This document shows, piece by piece, positions 16,013 through 24,120 of a stretch of 44,336 bases of DNA (positions are counted from its first letter, which is position 1; every line of letters begins with the position of its first letter). A model generated the notes under the pieces. That model saw only the letters and a program-made list of their open reading frames with translations. It had not been told where the DNA came from and did not search any database. Source of the stretch: Acidobacteriota bacterium (lineage in GTDB: Bacteria > Actinomycetota > Acidimicrobiia > Acidimicrobiales > RAAP-2); the NCBI GenBank assembly GCA_018971385.1, contig JAGXAY010000008.1, positions 1 through 44,336 of the forward strand. The letters run 5' to 3'. The position numbers and the translations under genes are program-made.

Positions 16013-17839
16013 ATGCCCCTTCGCACTTCGCTTCGTAACATCGCCATTATCGCCCACGTCGACCACGGCAAGACCACTCTGGTCGACGCCATGCTGCGGC
16101 AAACCGGATCCTTCGGAGACCACCAAGAGCTCACCGATCGGGTGATGGACTCCAATGACCTGGAGCGCGAAAAGGGCATCACCATCCTCGCCAAGAACAC
16201 CGCGGTGAAGTGGGGCGATCTCACGATCAACATCATCGACACTCCGGGTCACGCCGACTTTGGCGGTGAGGTGGAGCGCGGACTCGCCATGGTGGACGCC
16301 GTGGTGCTCCTCGTGGACGCCGCTGAGGGCCCTCTGCCCCAGACGCGATTCGTCCTTCGTAAGACCCTCGAGGCCCGCCTCCCCGTCGTACTCGTCATCA
16401 ACAAAGTAGACCGTCCGGACGCGCGCATCGACCAGGTGGTCGCGGAGGTGGAGAATCTCTTCCTCGATCTCGACGCAGACGAACACCAAATCTCCTTTCC
16501 CATTCTGTACGCCAGCGCCCGCCAAGGGTGGGCGGCGACGGAACCGGGTGTCGTGGGCGACGACCTCACGCCTCTCTTTACGACGATTGAGCAGTACGTA
16601 CCAGCCCCGTCCTACGAAGAGGGTCACGGACTCCAGGCTCTCGTGTGCAACCTCGACGCCTCGCCCTACCTCGGGCGCCTCGCCCTCTGTCGCGTGGTCA
16701 ACGGAACGTTGATCCGGGGCCAGCGGGTCGCGTGGTGCCACGTCGACGGTTCCGTGGAGTACGCCAAGATCACCGAGTTGTTCATGACCAGCGCTCTCGA
16801 GCGTCGCCCCGTCGACGAGGCGGGGCCCGGCGATATCGTGGCCGTGGCGGGGTTTGACGAGATCACTATCGGAGAGACGCTCGCCAATCCGGACGACCCC
16901 CAGCCCCTCACGCCACTCACCGTCGATGAACCCTCCCTGGCGATGACCATCGGTATCAACACCTCCCCCCTCGCGGGTCAAGAAGGCAAGCTGCTCACCG
17001 CTCGCGTCATTAAGGACCGGCTAGACCGGGAACTCATCGGCAACGTGTCGCTGCGCGTGCTCCCGACGGAACGACCCGACGCCTGGGAGGTTCAGGGTCG
17101 AGGCGAGCTTCAACTCGCCGTCCTCATCGAAACGATGCGTCGCGAGGGATTCGAACTGACCGTGGGCAAGCCCCAGGTCGTCACTCGCGAAATCGACGGC
17201 CGTTTGCACGAGCCGGTGGAGCACGTCACCATTGACGCCCCCGAAGAGTTCGTCGGGGCCATTACGACCCTGCTCGCGACGCGCAAGGGCACGATGGTCG
17301 ACATGGTCAACCACGGAACGGGGTGGGTGCGTCTCGAGTGGCGCATTCCGGCCCGCGGCCTCGTAGGCATTCGCACCGAGTTCTTGACCGAGACGCGCGG
17401 CGCGGGAATGATGCACACGAATTTCGACGGGTACGAACCGTGGTTTGGTGATATTCGACTACGCGCCCAGGGAGTTCTCGTGGCGGACCGCCGGGGGACC
17501 ACCACGGCCAACGCCCTCCTCGACCTCGAAGCGCGAGGGGTGCTCTTCGTCGGACCGGGAGTCGAGGTGTACGAGGGAATGGTGATTGGGGAGAACTCCC
17601 GACCCGAGGAGATGGACGTCAATCCCACCAGGGAGAAGAAGCTCACCAACATGCGGGCGTCGGGTTCGGACAACACCGAGCGCACGACACCTCCGCGGGT
17701 TCTCTCCCTGGAACAGGCCCTCGAGTTCATCGCCGAGGATGAGGCGGTGGAGGTGACCCCGGTGTCGATTCGGCTACGCAAGGTCATCCTGGATCAGAGC
17801 GACCGCGCCCGCGCCCGTAAGAAGCGTGGCGCGAACTAA
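16013..17839 (+). CDS. typA: Ribosome-associated GTPase TypA/BipA
   Basis: A translational GTPase of the EF-G/LepA group that binds the ribosome under stress and helps 50S assembly. The 608-aa protein is full length. It shows the G1 region IAHVDHGKTTLVDAML, the effector-region ILAKN, G3 DTPGHADFGGEVER and G4 NKVDRPDAR. An EF-Tu domain 2, the two EF-G-like domains (GRGELQLAVLIETMRREGFE, RGLVGIRTEFLTETRG) and the BipA-specific C-terminus (LTNMRASGSD) complete it. No Shine-Dalgarno is obvious; TAGCGT is 9 nt before the ATG. Confidence 0.98.
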   Translation: MPLRTSLRNIAIIAHVDHGKTTLVDAMLRQTGSFGDHQELTDRVMDSNDLEREKGITILAKNTAVKWGDLTINIIDTPGHADFGGEVERGLAMVDAVVLLVDAAEGPLPQTRFVLRKTLEARLPVVLVINKVDRPDARIDQVVAEVENLFLDLDADEHQISFPILYASARQGWAATEPGVVGDDLTPLFTTIEQYVPAPSYEEGHGLQALVCNLDASPYLGRLALCRVVNGTLIRGQRVAWCHVDGSVEYAKITELFMTSALERRPVDEAGPGDIVAVAGFDEITIGETLANPDDPQPLTPLTVDEPSLAMTIGINTSPLAGQEGKLLTARVIKDRLDRELIGNVSLRVLPTERPDAWEVQGRGELQLAVLIETMRREGFELTVGKPQVVTREIDGRLHEPVEHVTIDAPEEFVGAITTLLATRKGTMVDMVNHGTGWVRLEWRIPARGLVGIRTEFLTETRGAGMMHTNFDGYEPWFGDIRLRAQGVLVADRRGTTTANALLDLEARGVLFVGPGVEVYEGMVIGENSRPEEMDVNPTREKKLTNMRASGSDNTERTTPPRVLSLEQALEFIAEDEAVEVTPVSIRLRKVILDQSDRARARKKRGAN

Positions 17840-17924
17840 GTCGCGCTAACGAGGCGACCTCGACCCGACCCTCGCTCCGTTCCACGGGGGAGAGGATGAG
17901 TACGTCCCCGGTAGACTGGTCCAC

Positions 17925-18012
17925 GGAGGGATGACAGAGCGGCCGAATGTTCCGGTCTTGAAAACCGGCGTGGGTCTTCCCACCGTGGGTTCAAATCCCA
18001 CTCCCTCCGCCA
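17925..18012 (+). tRNA. tRNA-Ser (anticodon UGA)
   Basis: A class II tRNA. The acceptor GGAGGGA pairs with TCCCTCC, the anticodon arm is CCGGT-CTTGAAA-ACCGG with anticodon UGA, the variable arm is GTGGGTCTTCCCAC, and the T arm is GTGGG-TTCAAAT-CCCAC. Discriminator G and an encoded CCA end at 18012. TAGACT 7 nt upstream (17912-17917) is a plausible -10. It is the second serine tRNA in the window and, unlike the first, encodes CCA. Confidence 0.97.
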
Positions 18013-18044
18013 CCTTCCCCTCACGGGGTCCATAGGAGTTTCCC

Positions 18045-18767
18045 ATGACCACACGGCGTCTCACCCTTCTTCTGGCTAGTCTCGCCACCCTCGCGAGCGT
18101 CGCTCTCCCGAGTGTCGCGCGGGGGGCGTCCCCCAACGCCCTCCAGATAGCGATTGCCGCTCGTAACGACGCCGAAGGTCAGGCCTCGGTGCACGAGGTG
18201 GCAGTACTGAGTAGCCCCGTCTCGCCCAACGCTAATTACACCTCCATCAACGACGTCTCCCGAGTGGGGGCCCGTGAAGTGGTCAAGGGGACCGCCACCA
18301 ACCATCTCTCCTTCACTCTCATCGCGCTCTCGACCCAGCGGGTCGTATACGTCAAGGCCAGCGCCGTGGCCCTCGAGAACTTTCTGCTGGGTCTCACCCC
18401 CGGCCCGGCCGCTCGTGACGCCAACCGGTGGCTCGCGGTCTACTCCAGTGCCGGGACCTACCCCACTCTCGCGGCCAGCACCACCATCTCCAGTGACTTC
18501 GCGCTCAACCTCTACGTCTCGGGTACCGCCCGGGTCGTGGGCCGCGGGGTAGTCGCCGGAGTTCCCGTCGAGGTTCTGCATCTCGTGTCCGCGGCGACCA
18601 CTCACACGCCCGCGCTCGACGAAACGCTCGACGTCACGCTCGGGGCTCACCCCCTGCCCGTGCGAGAGATTGCGTCCGGGAGCGGCGTGACCCTCAACGT
18701 CACCTGGACCCACTGGGGCGAATCGGTCAACCTGAAAGCCCAGAAGCCCTTCGCGACCTTCCGCTAA
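18045..18767 (+). CDS. Secreted protein of unknown function
   Basis: A 240-aa protein with a clear signal peptide (LTLLLASLATLASVALPSVARG). The mature part is rich in beta-strand patterns and ends VTLNVTWTHWGESVNLKAQKP. That ending resembles LppX/LprG/LolA-type half-barrel carriers (which finish with a W-G-x-V-x-I-x-x-P element), but no lipobox cysteine is present. The lipid-carrier idea is weak inference. Start ATG 18045 has TAGGAG 6 nt upstream, so this gene is not leaderless. Its stop overlaps the convergent pheA by 4 bp. Confidence 0.8.
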   Translation: MTTRRLTLLLASLATLASVALPSVARGASPNALQIAIAARNDAEGQASVHEVAVLSSPVSPNANYTSINDVSRVGAREVVKGTATNHLSFTLIALSTQRVVYVKASAVALENFLLGLTPGPAARDANRWLAVYSSAGTYPTLAASTTISSDFALNLYVSGTARVVGRGVVAGVPVEVLHLVSAATTHTPALDETLDVTLGAHPLPVREIASGSGVTLNVTWTHWGESVNLKAQKPFATFR

Positions 18768-19687
18768 GACTCGGTGACGCGGCGACGGATGTCCTCCATC
18801 CACTCGCGCGCTCGCGCTCGACGCTGATCGACGTCCCCGCGCTTCTCCTTCGCCTCGTCGCCGGTCACGGGATAGGAACCGAGAAATTTGACCCGAACGA
18901 GGTGAGCCTGGACGTCCACGAGACAGTCCGCCACGATGTCGTCGCTCACGTGTCCATCAAACTCAATGACGAAGCAGTAGTCGCCCAGTCCGGTTTTTGT
19001 CGGGCGACTCTCCAACTTGGTGAGGTTGATGTCACGAGCAGCGAACCGCCCGAGAATGCCGTAGAGGGATCCCGGCCGGTCGGCGTCCTGGAAGCACACC
19101 ACGAGGGACCGGTCATGACCCGTGGGTGCAGCGACGGACTGGCGGCCGACGAGGACGAATCGCGTCGCGTTACCGGGATGGTCCTCGATATCCTCGGCGA
19201 CCAGCGAGAGACCGAACAAGGAGGCGGCCAGCCGGGATCCGACCGCCGCCCAGGGCTCACTACTCGCCGCCGTATCGAGCGCCGCCTGTGAGGTGGACGC
19301 CGTCGGTTCGGTGCGAGCACCCGGCAGTCGCTGAAGGAAGTGGCGAACCTGCCCGAGAGCGTGGGAGTAACTGGCCACGCGGGTGATGTCGTTCAACTGT
19401 ACGCCTGGTCGCGCCATCAAATGAAGGTGAATGGGCATGACGATTTCTCGCACAATCACCAAGTCGTGATCGAACACCAGTCCGTCAATCGTGGCCGACA
19501 CCGTGCCCTCAATAGCATTCTCGAGCGGAACGAGACCCTGGTCGACTCGCCCGTCCGAGACCGCCGCCAGAACATCCCCGATAGTGGGGTACGCCACCGA
19601 CTCCCCGACGCCCACGCTCACGAGCGCTTCGTGTGAAAACGAACCCTCAGGACCAAGAAAACCAACGCGTCCCGTCACACTGGCCAT
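18764..19687 (-). CDS. pheA: Prephenate dehydratase
   Basis: Converts prephenate to phenylpyruvate in phenylalanine synthesis. The 307-aa monofunctional type has GRVGFLGPEGSFSHEAL at the N-terminus, VPLENAIEGTVSATID and the conserved SHALGQVRHFL. The catalytic-region segment is GNATRFVLVG (TRF motif). The C-terminal ACT domain, including the phenylalanine-binding LESRPTKTGLGDYCFVIEFDG (split at ESRP), provides feedback control. ATG 19687 is used; GTG 19678, 7 nt after a TACGAT hexamer, is an equally good leaderless start. It diverges from the decarboxylase gene with 71 bp between them. Confidence 0.95.
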   Translation of the reverse strand: MASVTGRVGFLGPEGSFSHEALVSVGVGESVAYPTIGDVLAAVSDGRVDQGLVPLENAIEGTVSATIDGLVFDHDLVIVREIVMPIHLHLMARPGVQLNDITRVASYSHALGQVRHFLQRLPGARTEPTASTSQAALDTAASSEPWAAVGSRLAASLFGLSLVAEDIEDHPGNATRFVLVGRQSVAAPTGHDRSLVVCFQDADRPGSLYGILGRFAARDINLTKLESRPTKTGLGDYCFVIEFDGHVSDDIVADCLVDVQAHLVRVKFLGSYPVTGDEAKEKRGDVDQRRARAREWMEDIRRRVTES

Positions 19688-19758
19688 CGTAGTGGGCCCG
19701 TTTCGCCTCCTCCGAAAGCCGTAGCATGGACTCTGGTCACTGCGGCAAGGAGAGTGCA

Positions 19759-21114
19759 ATGGCGCACCCAATGTTTACCTACGACGAGTCCTTCACGAAC
19801 GCGGTGTTCGAGTACTGCCGAGAGCGACTCCGTGATGACGCCCCCCTGGATTACGGCTCCCACGCCCCGACGCCCCTCCCCTCGTTGGAGGGCCTCATTA
19901 GTGATGACGGCCGAGACCCCCACGAGATTTTGGCGCTGTGGCGAGACCACCTCGCTCCCCACGTCGTGTCGGTGGACTCACCCGGCTTTCTCGCCTTCAT
20001 TCCTAACGCCCCGACGGAGTACTCCCTCCTCTTCGACATGATCGTGGCGTGTTCCGGACTGAACGGAACATCGTGGTTGGAGGCGGCGGGCGTCGTGGCC
20101 GCCGAGAACCAAGCTCTCGATTTCCTCGCTCGCCGTGCGGGAATGCCGTCGGGTACGGGCGGCGCTTTTGTCTCCGGCGGATCCATCGGTAACCTCTCCG
20201 CCTTGACCGTCGCCCGCGATGTCGGGCGAGCTCGTCACCCCGATCTCGCACCTCACGCCGTGCGTATCGCCATCTCGGCGGACGCCCACTCCAGTATCGG
20301 AAAGGCGCTTCACGTCATTGGCGTGGAGCCTCTCCTCGTCGAACCCGACGATCACCGCTTCACCCGAGCGACCCTCGAGATCGCACTCGCGAACGACCCT
20401 CATCCCGAAACCATCGTGGGGGTGGTGGCGACCGCGGGCACCACCAACGCCGGCATCGTGGACGATCTCGAGGGGCTCGGAGCGCTCGCGCGTGAGCGGG
20501 GGTGGTGGTTCCACGTCGACGGAGCGTACGGGGGGGCCGCCATGTTTTCTTCAGCGGCTGAGGAGTTTCGGGGACTGCGACACGCCGACTCCTTCATCGT
20601 TGACCCCCACAAGTGGCTGTTTGCGCCACTCGACTGCTGCGCTCTTCTGTGGCGCGACCCCGCGACCGCCCGCGACGTTCTCGCCCAGCAAGCGGGTTAC
20701 CTCGACGTTCTCCACCAGGACGGTGACGTGGACTGGAACCCGTCCGACTTCGCCATTATGCTTTCGCGACGCGCCCGGGGGCTGCCCTTCTGGTTCTCTC
20801 TCGTGACCTACGGCACGGGCCACTACGAGTCAGCGGTCCAGCGTGGCATTGACCTCGCACACTACGCCGCCACGCTCATCGACTCCTCTGATCACCTCGA
20901 ACTCGTGAGACCCGCGGGCCTGTCGGTCGTCCTCTTTCGCCGACCCGGGTGGAGCGACCAGGACTACACGGCGTGGAGCGCGGACTTGCTTCGCCGCCAA
21001 ATCGCCTTCGTCACCCCCACTAAGTGGGAGGGTGAGACCGTAGCCCGGATCGCCTTCATGCACCCCGACACGAGCGACGAACTAGTCAGAGAGATTCTGG
21101 AGTCTCTGCGCTAG
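19759..21114 (+). CDS. PLP-dependent group II decarboxylase
   Basis: A 451-aa amino-acid decarboxylase of the aromatic-L-amino-acid/glutamate decarboxylase fold. The PLP-stacking His is in SADAHSSIGKA (about H177), the phosphate-binding loop is GGSIGNLSAL, VDGAYGGAA holds the pyridine-N Asp, and the Schiff-base lysine is in VDPHKWLF (about K285). The substrate is not predictable from motifs. AAGGAG 6 nt upstream sets the start at 19759; an upstream in-frame ATG at 19726 lacks such a site. The 3' end overlaps the agmatinase gene by 29 bp in convergent orientation. A second family member is at 36252-37700. Confidence 0.92.
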   Translation: MAHPMFTYDESFTNAVFEYCRERLRDDAPLDYGSHAPTPLPSLEGLISDDGRDPHEILALWRDHLAPHVVSVDSPGFLAFIPNAPTEYSLLFDMIVACSGLNGTSWLEAAGVVAAENQALDFLARRAGMPSGTGGAFVSGGSIGNLSALTVARDVGRARHPDLAPHAVRIAISADAHSSIGKALHVIGVEPLLVEPDDHRFTRATLEIALANDPHPETIVGVVATAGTTNAGIVDDLEGLGALARERGWWFHVDGAYGGAAMFSSAAEEFRGLRHADSFIVDPHKWLFAPLDCCALLWRDPATARDVLAQQAGYLDVLHQDGDVDWNPSDFAIMLSRRARGLPFWFSLVTYGTGHYESAVQRGIDLAHYAATLIDSSDHLELVRPAGLSVVLFRRPGWSDQDYTAWSADLLRRQIAFVTPTKWEGETVARIAFMHPDTSDELVREILESLR

Positions 21115-22126
21115 GTCGACCCGAGAGTAGCGGGGCGGCGGGGCGGCGCACCGGCTGACCCGCCTCGTGACGCCGTCGCCAGGCCACTCCGCCGAGCGCC
21201 TCGAGAACGACACGATTCCCGAGATACGCCGTTATCTCGGCGTGGTCGAACGGGGGAGACACCTCCACGACGTCCATTCCGGCCAGGGGCACCTCCATCG
21301 CCAGGCGACGGATGGCGTCCAAGAGTTGACGAGCGCTCAAACCGCCGGGCTCGGGAGTCCCCGTACCGGGGGCGGAGCCCGGATCAACGACGTCGACGTC
21401 GACTGAGAGGAACACCGAGTCACAGTCGTCCAGCGCGAGGGCGATGGCGTCGTCGAGAACGGCGGTCAATCCGCGCTCCGTAATCTCCGCCATCTCGAAA
21501 CTACGCATACCCTGGTCGGCCATCCAGTCGAGCGTTTCCGGCTCGGGCCAGTAGCCCCGTAGGCCCACCTGGATAAATCGATCACCCCGACACGCTCCCG
21601 AGTCGATGAGACGTCGCATCGGCGTACCGTGGCCGTAGAGGGATCCAAACTGGGTGTCACCGGTGTCGGCGTGAGCGTCGAAGTGGATGACGGACACCCG
21701 CCCCCAACCGCGGGCGCGCGCCACACCAGTCACGTCGGGCCAGGCGATGGTGTGGTCCCCTCCGAGGACGATCGGCAGAATCCCCCGCTCGGCGATTCGG
21801 GTGACCTGAGCTTCCAGTCGGGACATCGAGAGCGCGAGATCACCGGAGGGCATCTCTACGTCACCGAGGTCACGCACCCCGAGATCGAGGAGTGGATCGA
21901 CACCGAGGGCGAGGGAGGGGCGAGAGCCGTCGTGGGGTAGGTAGTCACTCGTACGCAGGGCGTATGGGCCAAAACGGCATCCCGAGCGATGCGACGTCCC
22001 ACCGTCGAAGGGCGCGCCGAGGATGAGAGCTGAGGCGTCCCCCCACGACGCTTCGTCCTCGGGGTCCGCGGCCGGCACGCCGAGGAACGTGGCAGCCGGG
22101 CCGTACATGTTGGCGAGACGGACCAC
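21086..22126 (-). CDS. speB: Agmatinase / ureohydrolase
   Basis: An arginase-family enzyme that hydrolyses agmatine to putrescine and urea, or a related guanidino compound. The 346-aa protein has all three binuclear-manganese motifs: GGDHTI, IHFDAHADTGD and SVDVDVVDPGSAPGTGTPEPGG. The last is the agmatinase-type spacing and GTPEPGG loop. N-terminal GAPFDGGTSHRSGCRFGP is also conserved. It starts 2 bp after the DUF3048 stop, so it is probably in an operon with it. ATG 22108 is an alternative start. Assignment to agmatine rather than guanidinobutyrate is from loop similarity only. Confidence 0.9.
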   Translation of the reverse strand: MVRLANMYGPAATFLGVPAADPEDEASWGDASALILGAPFDGGTSHRSGCRFGPYALRTSDYLPHDGSRPSLALGVDPLLDLGVRDLGDVEMPSGDLALSMSRLEAQVTRIAERGILPIVLGGDHTIAWPDVTGVARARGWGRVSVIHFDAHADTGDTQFGSLYGHGTPMRRLIDSGACRGDRFIQVGLRGYWPEPETLDWMADQGMRSFEMAEITERGLTAVLDDAIALALDDCDSVFLSVDVDVVDPGSAPGTGTPEPGGLSARQLLDAIRRLAMEVPLAGMDVVEVSPPFDHAEITAYLGNRVVLEALGGVAWRRRHEAGQPVRRPAAPLLSGRPSAETPESL

Positions 22127-22128
22127 CT

Positions 22129-23154
22129 CTAGTGGGTCACGGTGAGGGGCGCGCCATCATTCAACAGCTCCACCCACGTCTGACCCGGCGTCAACGCGAT
22201 GGGGTTGCCCTTCGCGTCCAGGTACTGAATCACCGAAGACTTCGACGCGCGCTTCCACGTACCGGTGATCTCGTGACCCGCCGTAAAGACATCGGCGACC
22301 CCTCCGCTCTGCAGATCGGCGTAGGAGGTGAAGGTACCGACTCCGTTGACGTAGTTCACGTACTGAACAATCACGTTCTTCGGGGCCTCCACGGCACCCG
22401 TTCCGGTGATGTCGTGAAGTCCGTAGTACTTAATGAGCGACGGGCGTGAGCGCACCCATCCGTGCAACGTAGCGCTCCACGTCCAGAGCTCGCCGTAGGG
22501 CGGCGGCAGCGGAACGAAGACCGAGGTCGCCACGACTCCGGGCACGACCGCGTTCGCGGGGCGGTAGGTAAAGAGGTGGGGGGGTGGCGTGGGCTTTCCC
22601 CCGAAGGCGAACAGCGCGGACGTATTGCCGTAAAGGTTGTACGGCGCCACCCGATTCGGGTCGCGGAACATGGCGGCGCCCGCGGAGGACTCGTCCACCA
22701 ACTTCACCGGAGCCGTCGAAATGGAGTTGATGGCGTATGGGGCACCTCCCGAAAACGCGAAGATTCCGCCGAGGGGCCACACAATCTGCGTGTCCGTGGG
22801 TCGCACCGAGCGAATCGGGCCAATCTTCGCGGGCGCGTTCTGATTAAAAACCGCCGCCAGTCGAGTGATACCTCCGTTGACAATCTCCTCGTACACGACG
22901 TCGGCCTGATCTATCCCGAACTGCGGCAGCGCGTTCGTGTCGTTCTCGATCTTCACGGTGAGGGCGGGGCGCGTGAGGGCCGCACCCCCCGGATCGGGGA
23001 GTCCCGTCAACGGGGCGATGGGCACCGCGGGATGAGTTGTCGTGGTGGTCGTGGGAGTCGCGGCCTTCGGGGAGGACTTCTTGGTCACGGCGTAGATGCC
23101 GATCCCAATCACGATGACGGCGAGAGCCAGGGCGTAACGAACGGAATTGCGCAT
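22129..23154 (-). CDS. DUF3048 (YerB-like) secreted or membrane-anchored protein
   Basis: A 341-aa protein with an N-terminal TM anchor (YALALAVIVIGIGIYAV) and a Thr-rich linker, then the DUF3048 body. Recognisable family elements are PLTGLPDPG, RPALTVKIENDTNALPQ, DQADVVYEEIVNGGITR and IGPIRSVRPTD. The C-terminal domain has FTAGHEITGTW and the closing GQTWVELL. The family is exported in Firmicutes and Actinobacteria and its function is unknown. The start lies 6 nt after TACATT. The next gene downstream (agmatinase) is 2 bp away. Confidence 0.92.
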   Translation of the reverse strand: MRNSVRYALALAVIVIGIGIYAVTKKSSPKAATPTTTTTTHPAVPIAPLTGLPDPGGAALTRPALTVKIENDTNALPQFGIDQADVVYEEIVNGGITRLAAVFNQNAPAKIGPIRSVRPTDTQIVWPLGGIFAFSGGAPYAINSISTAPVKLVDESSAGAAMFRDPNRVAPYNLYGNTSALFAFGGKPTPPPHLFTYRPANAVVPGVVATSVFVPLPPPYGELWTWSATLHGWVRSRPSLIKYYGLHDITGTGAVEAPKNVIVQYVNYVNGVGTFTSYADLQSGGVADVFTAGHEITGTWKRASKSSVIQYLDAKGNPIALTPGQTWVELLNDGAPLTVTH

Positions 23155-23166
23155 ACGGTCAATGTA
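23155..23166 (-). promoter_or_regulatory. Leaderless promoter of the DUF3048 gene
   Basis: Minus-strand TACATT (23166-23161) is 6 nt before ATG 23154. It lies in the 30-bp gap after the GNAT gene. Confidence 0.5.
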
Positions 23167-23184
23167 GCCAATTCACCCGATGGT

Positions 23185-24120
23185 TTAGAGCGAACGGTAG
23201 ATAACCGTATGGGGCAACTGGGTTTCCGGGCTCAGGTGCTCGGAGCCGGGAACTCGCTTCCACCCCGTCGCGTCGTAGAAACCGAGAGCGGTGTCTCGAC
23301 CATTCGCCCACACCTGCTGCACGCCGAGGGCTCGCAAGTCGTCGAGGGCCACCTCGATGACGGTTCGGCCGAGTCCCAACCCCTGGACGTCGAGATCGGT
23401 CGCCATGTAGCGCAGCTGCCACGTAGGAAGTTCCGGGTCGACGGGGGACGTCGACGGGTACCAGGAGGCGCTCACCACGAGACGCGGGCCAATGAAGCCG
23501 CCGTAGTGACGGGTGTCGACGTCGATGTCGCGAGGATCGGCCACGACACGGGTGGGGTCGTTGAAGCGCAACACGCGCCGACGAAGGGGATAGAGCTCCT
23601 CGGCGGCCACCGGGCGCACGGAGAACTCCCACCCCTCGAGAGACCGGCGCATCCGCACCATCTCCAGTCCGGGTCGTTCCGGCATCGTGTGAATCTCCCC
23701 TGTCGGGGTGAATCCCACCTTGGTATAGAGACCCACCGCCCGTGGTAACGCCGAATTCACGAAGAGGTCGATGTGACGAGCACCCTGACACCACGACCAG
23801 GCCGAGGCCGCGTCGATTAACCCCTCCCCCACTCCCCGGCCCCGCCACTCGGGGGTCACGTACATACCAAACAGGAAGTAGTCCCCGGGCTGGGAGTCGT
23901 GGGGGGCACCATTGGCGGTTCCGACGACCCGGCCGTCGACCTCCGCCACGTAGACCGCCCGAGCGGCGACTCGCTCTCGCCACTTCTCCTCACCCCACCC
24001 GAGGGCCTCTTCTAACGTCAAGCCGTAGGCGCTCGGTTCGTCGGCGAGTGATTCCAGTCGAATGTCACGGACGACGGCCCAGTCGTCTTCAGTGATGGGC
24101 CGAATGAGGGGAGAGCTCAT
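23185..24120 (-). CDS. Tandem GNAT N-acetyltransferase
   Basis: A 311-aa protein with two GNAT domains. The first (about 1-160) has YVTPEWRGRGVGEGLI as the acetyl-CoA motif A and LPRAVGLYTKVGF as motif B. The second (about 165-311) has DLDVQGLGLGRTVIE and ALGFYDATGW. Tandem GNATs include mycothiol synthase, but the second domain here looks more like ElaA or generic GNATs, so I do not assign MshD. ATG 24120 overlaps the ClC stop (ATGA), which fixes the start although the open frame runs on upstream as shadow of the ClC gene. Substrate unknown. Confidence 0.88.
   Translation of the reverse strand: MSSPLIRPITEDDWAVVRDIRLESLADEPSAYGLTLEEALGWGEEKWRERVAARAVYVAEVDGRVVGTANGAPHDSQPGDYFLFGMYVTPEWRGRGVGEGLIDAASAWSWCQGARHIDLFVNSALPRAVGLYTKVGFTPTGEIHTMPERPGLEMVRMRRSLEGWEFSVRPVAAEELYPLRRRVLRFNDPTRVVADPRDIDVDTRHYGGFIGPRLVVSASWYPSTSPVDPELPTWQLRYMATDLDVQGLGLGRTVIEVALDDLRALGVQQVWANGRDTALGFYDATGWKRVPGSEHLSPETQLPHTVIYRSL

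Noticed and set aside
15782-16981. Minus-strand open frame of 399 codons opposite typA
   Set aside because: Shadow of a highly conserved gene; no recognisable domain.
22462-23748. Plus-strand open frame of 428 codons opposite DUF3048 and the GNAT gene
   Set aside because: It spans two well-supported genes and their gap and has an Arg/Gly/His-rich shadow composition.
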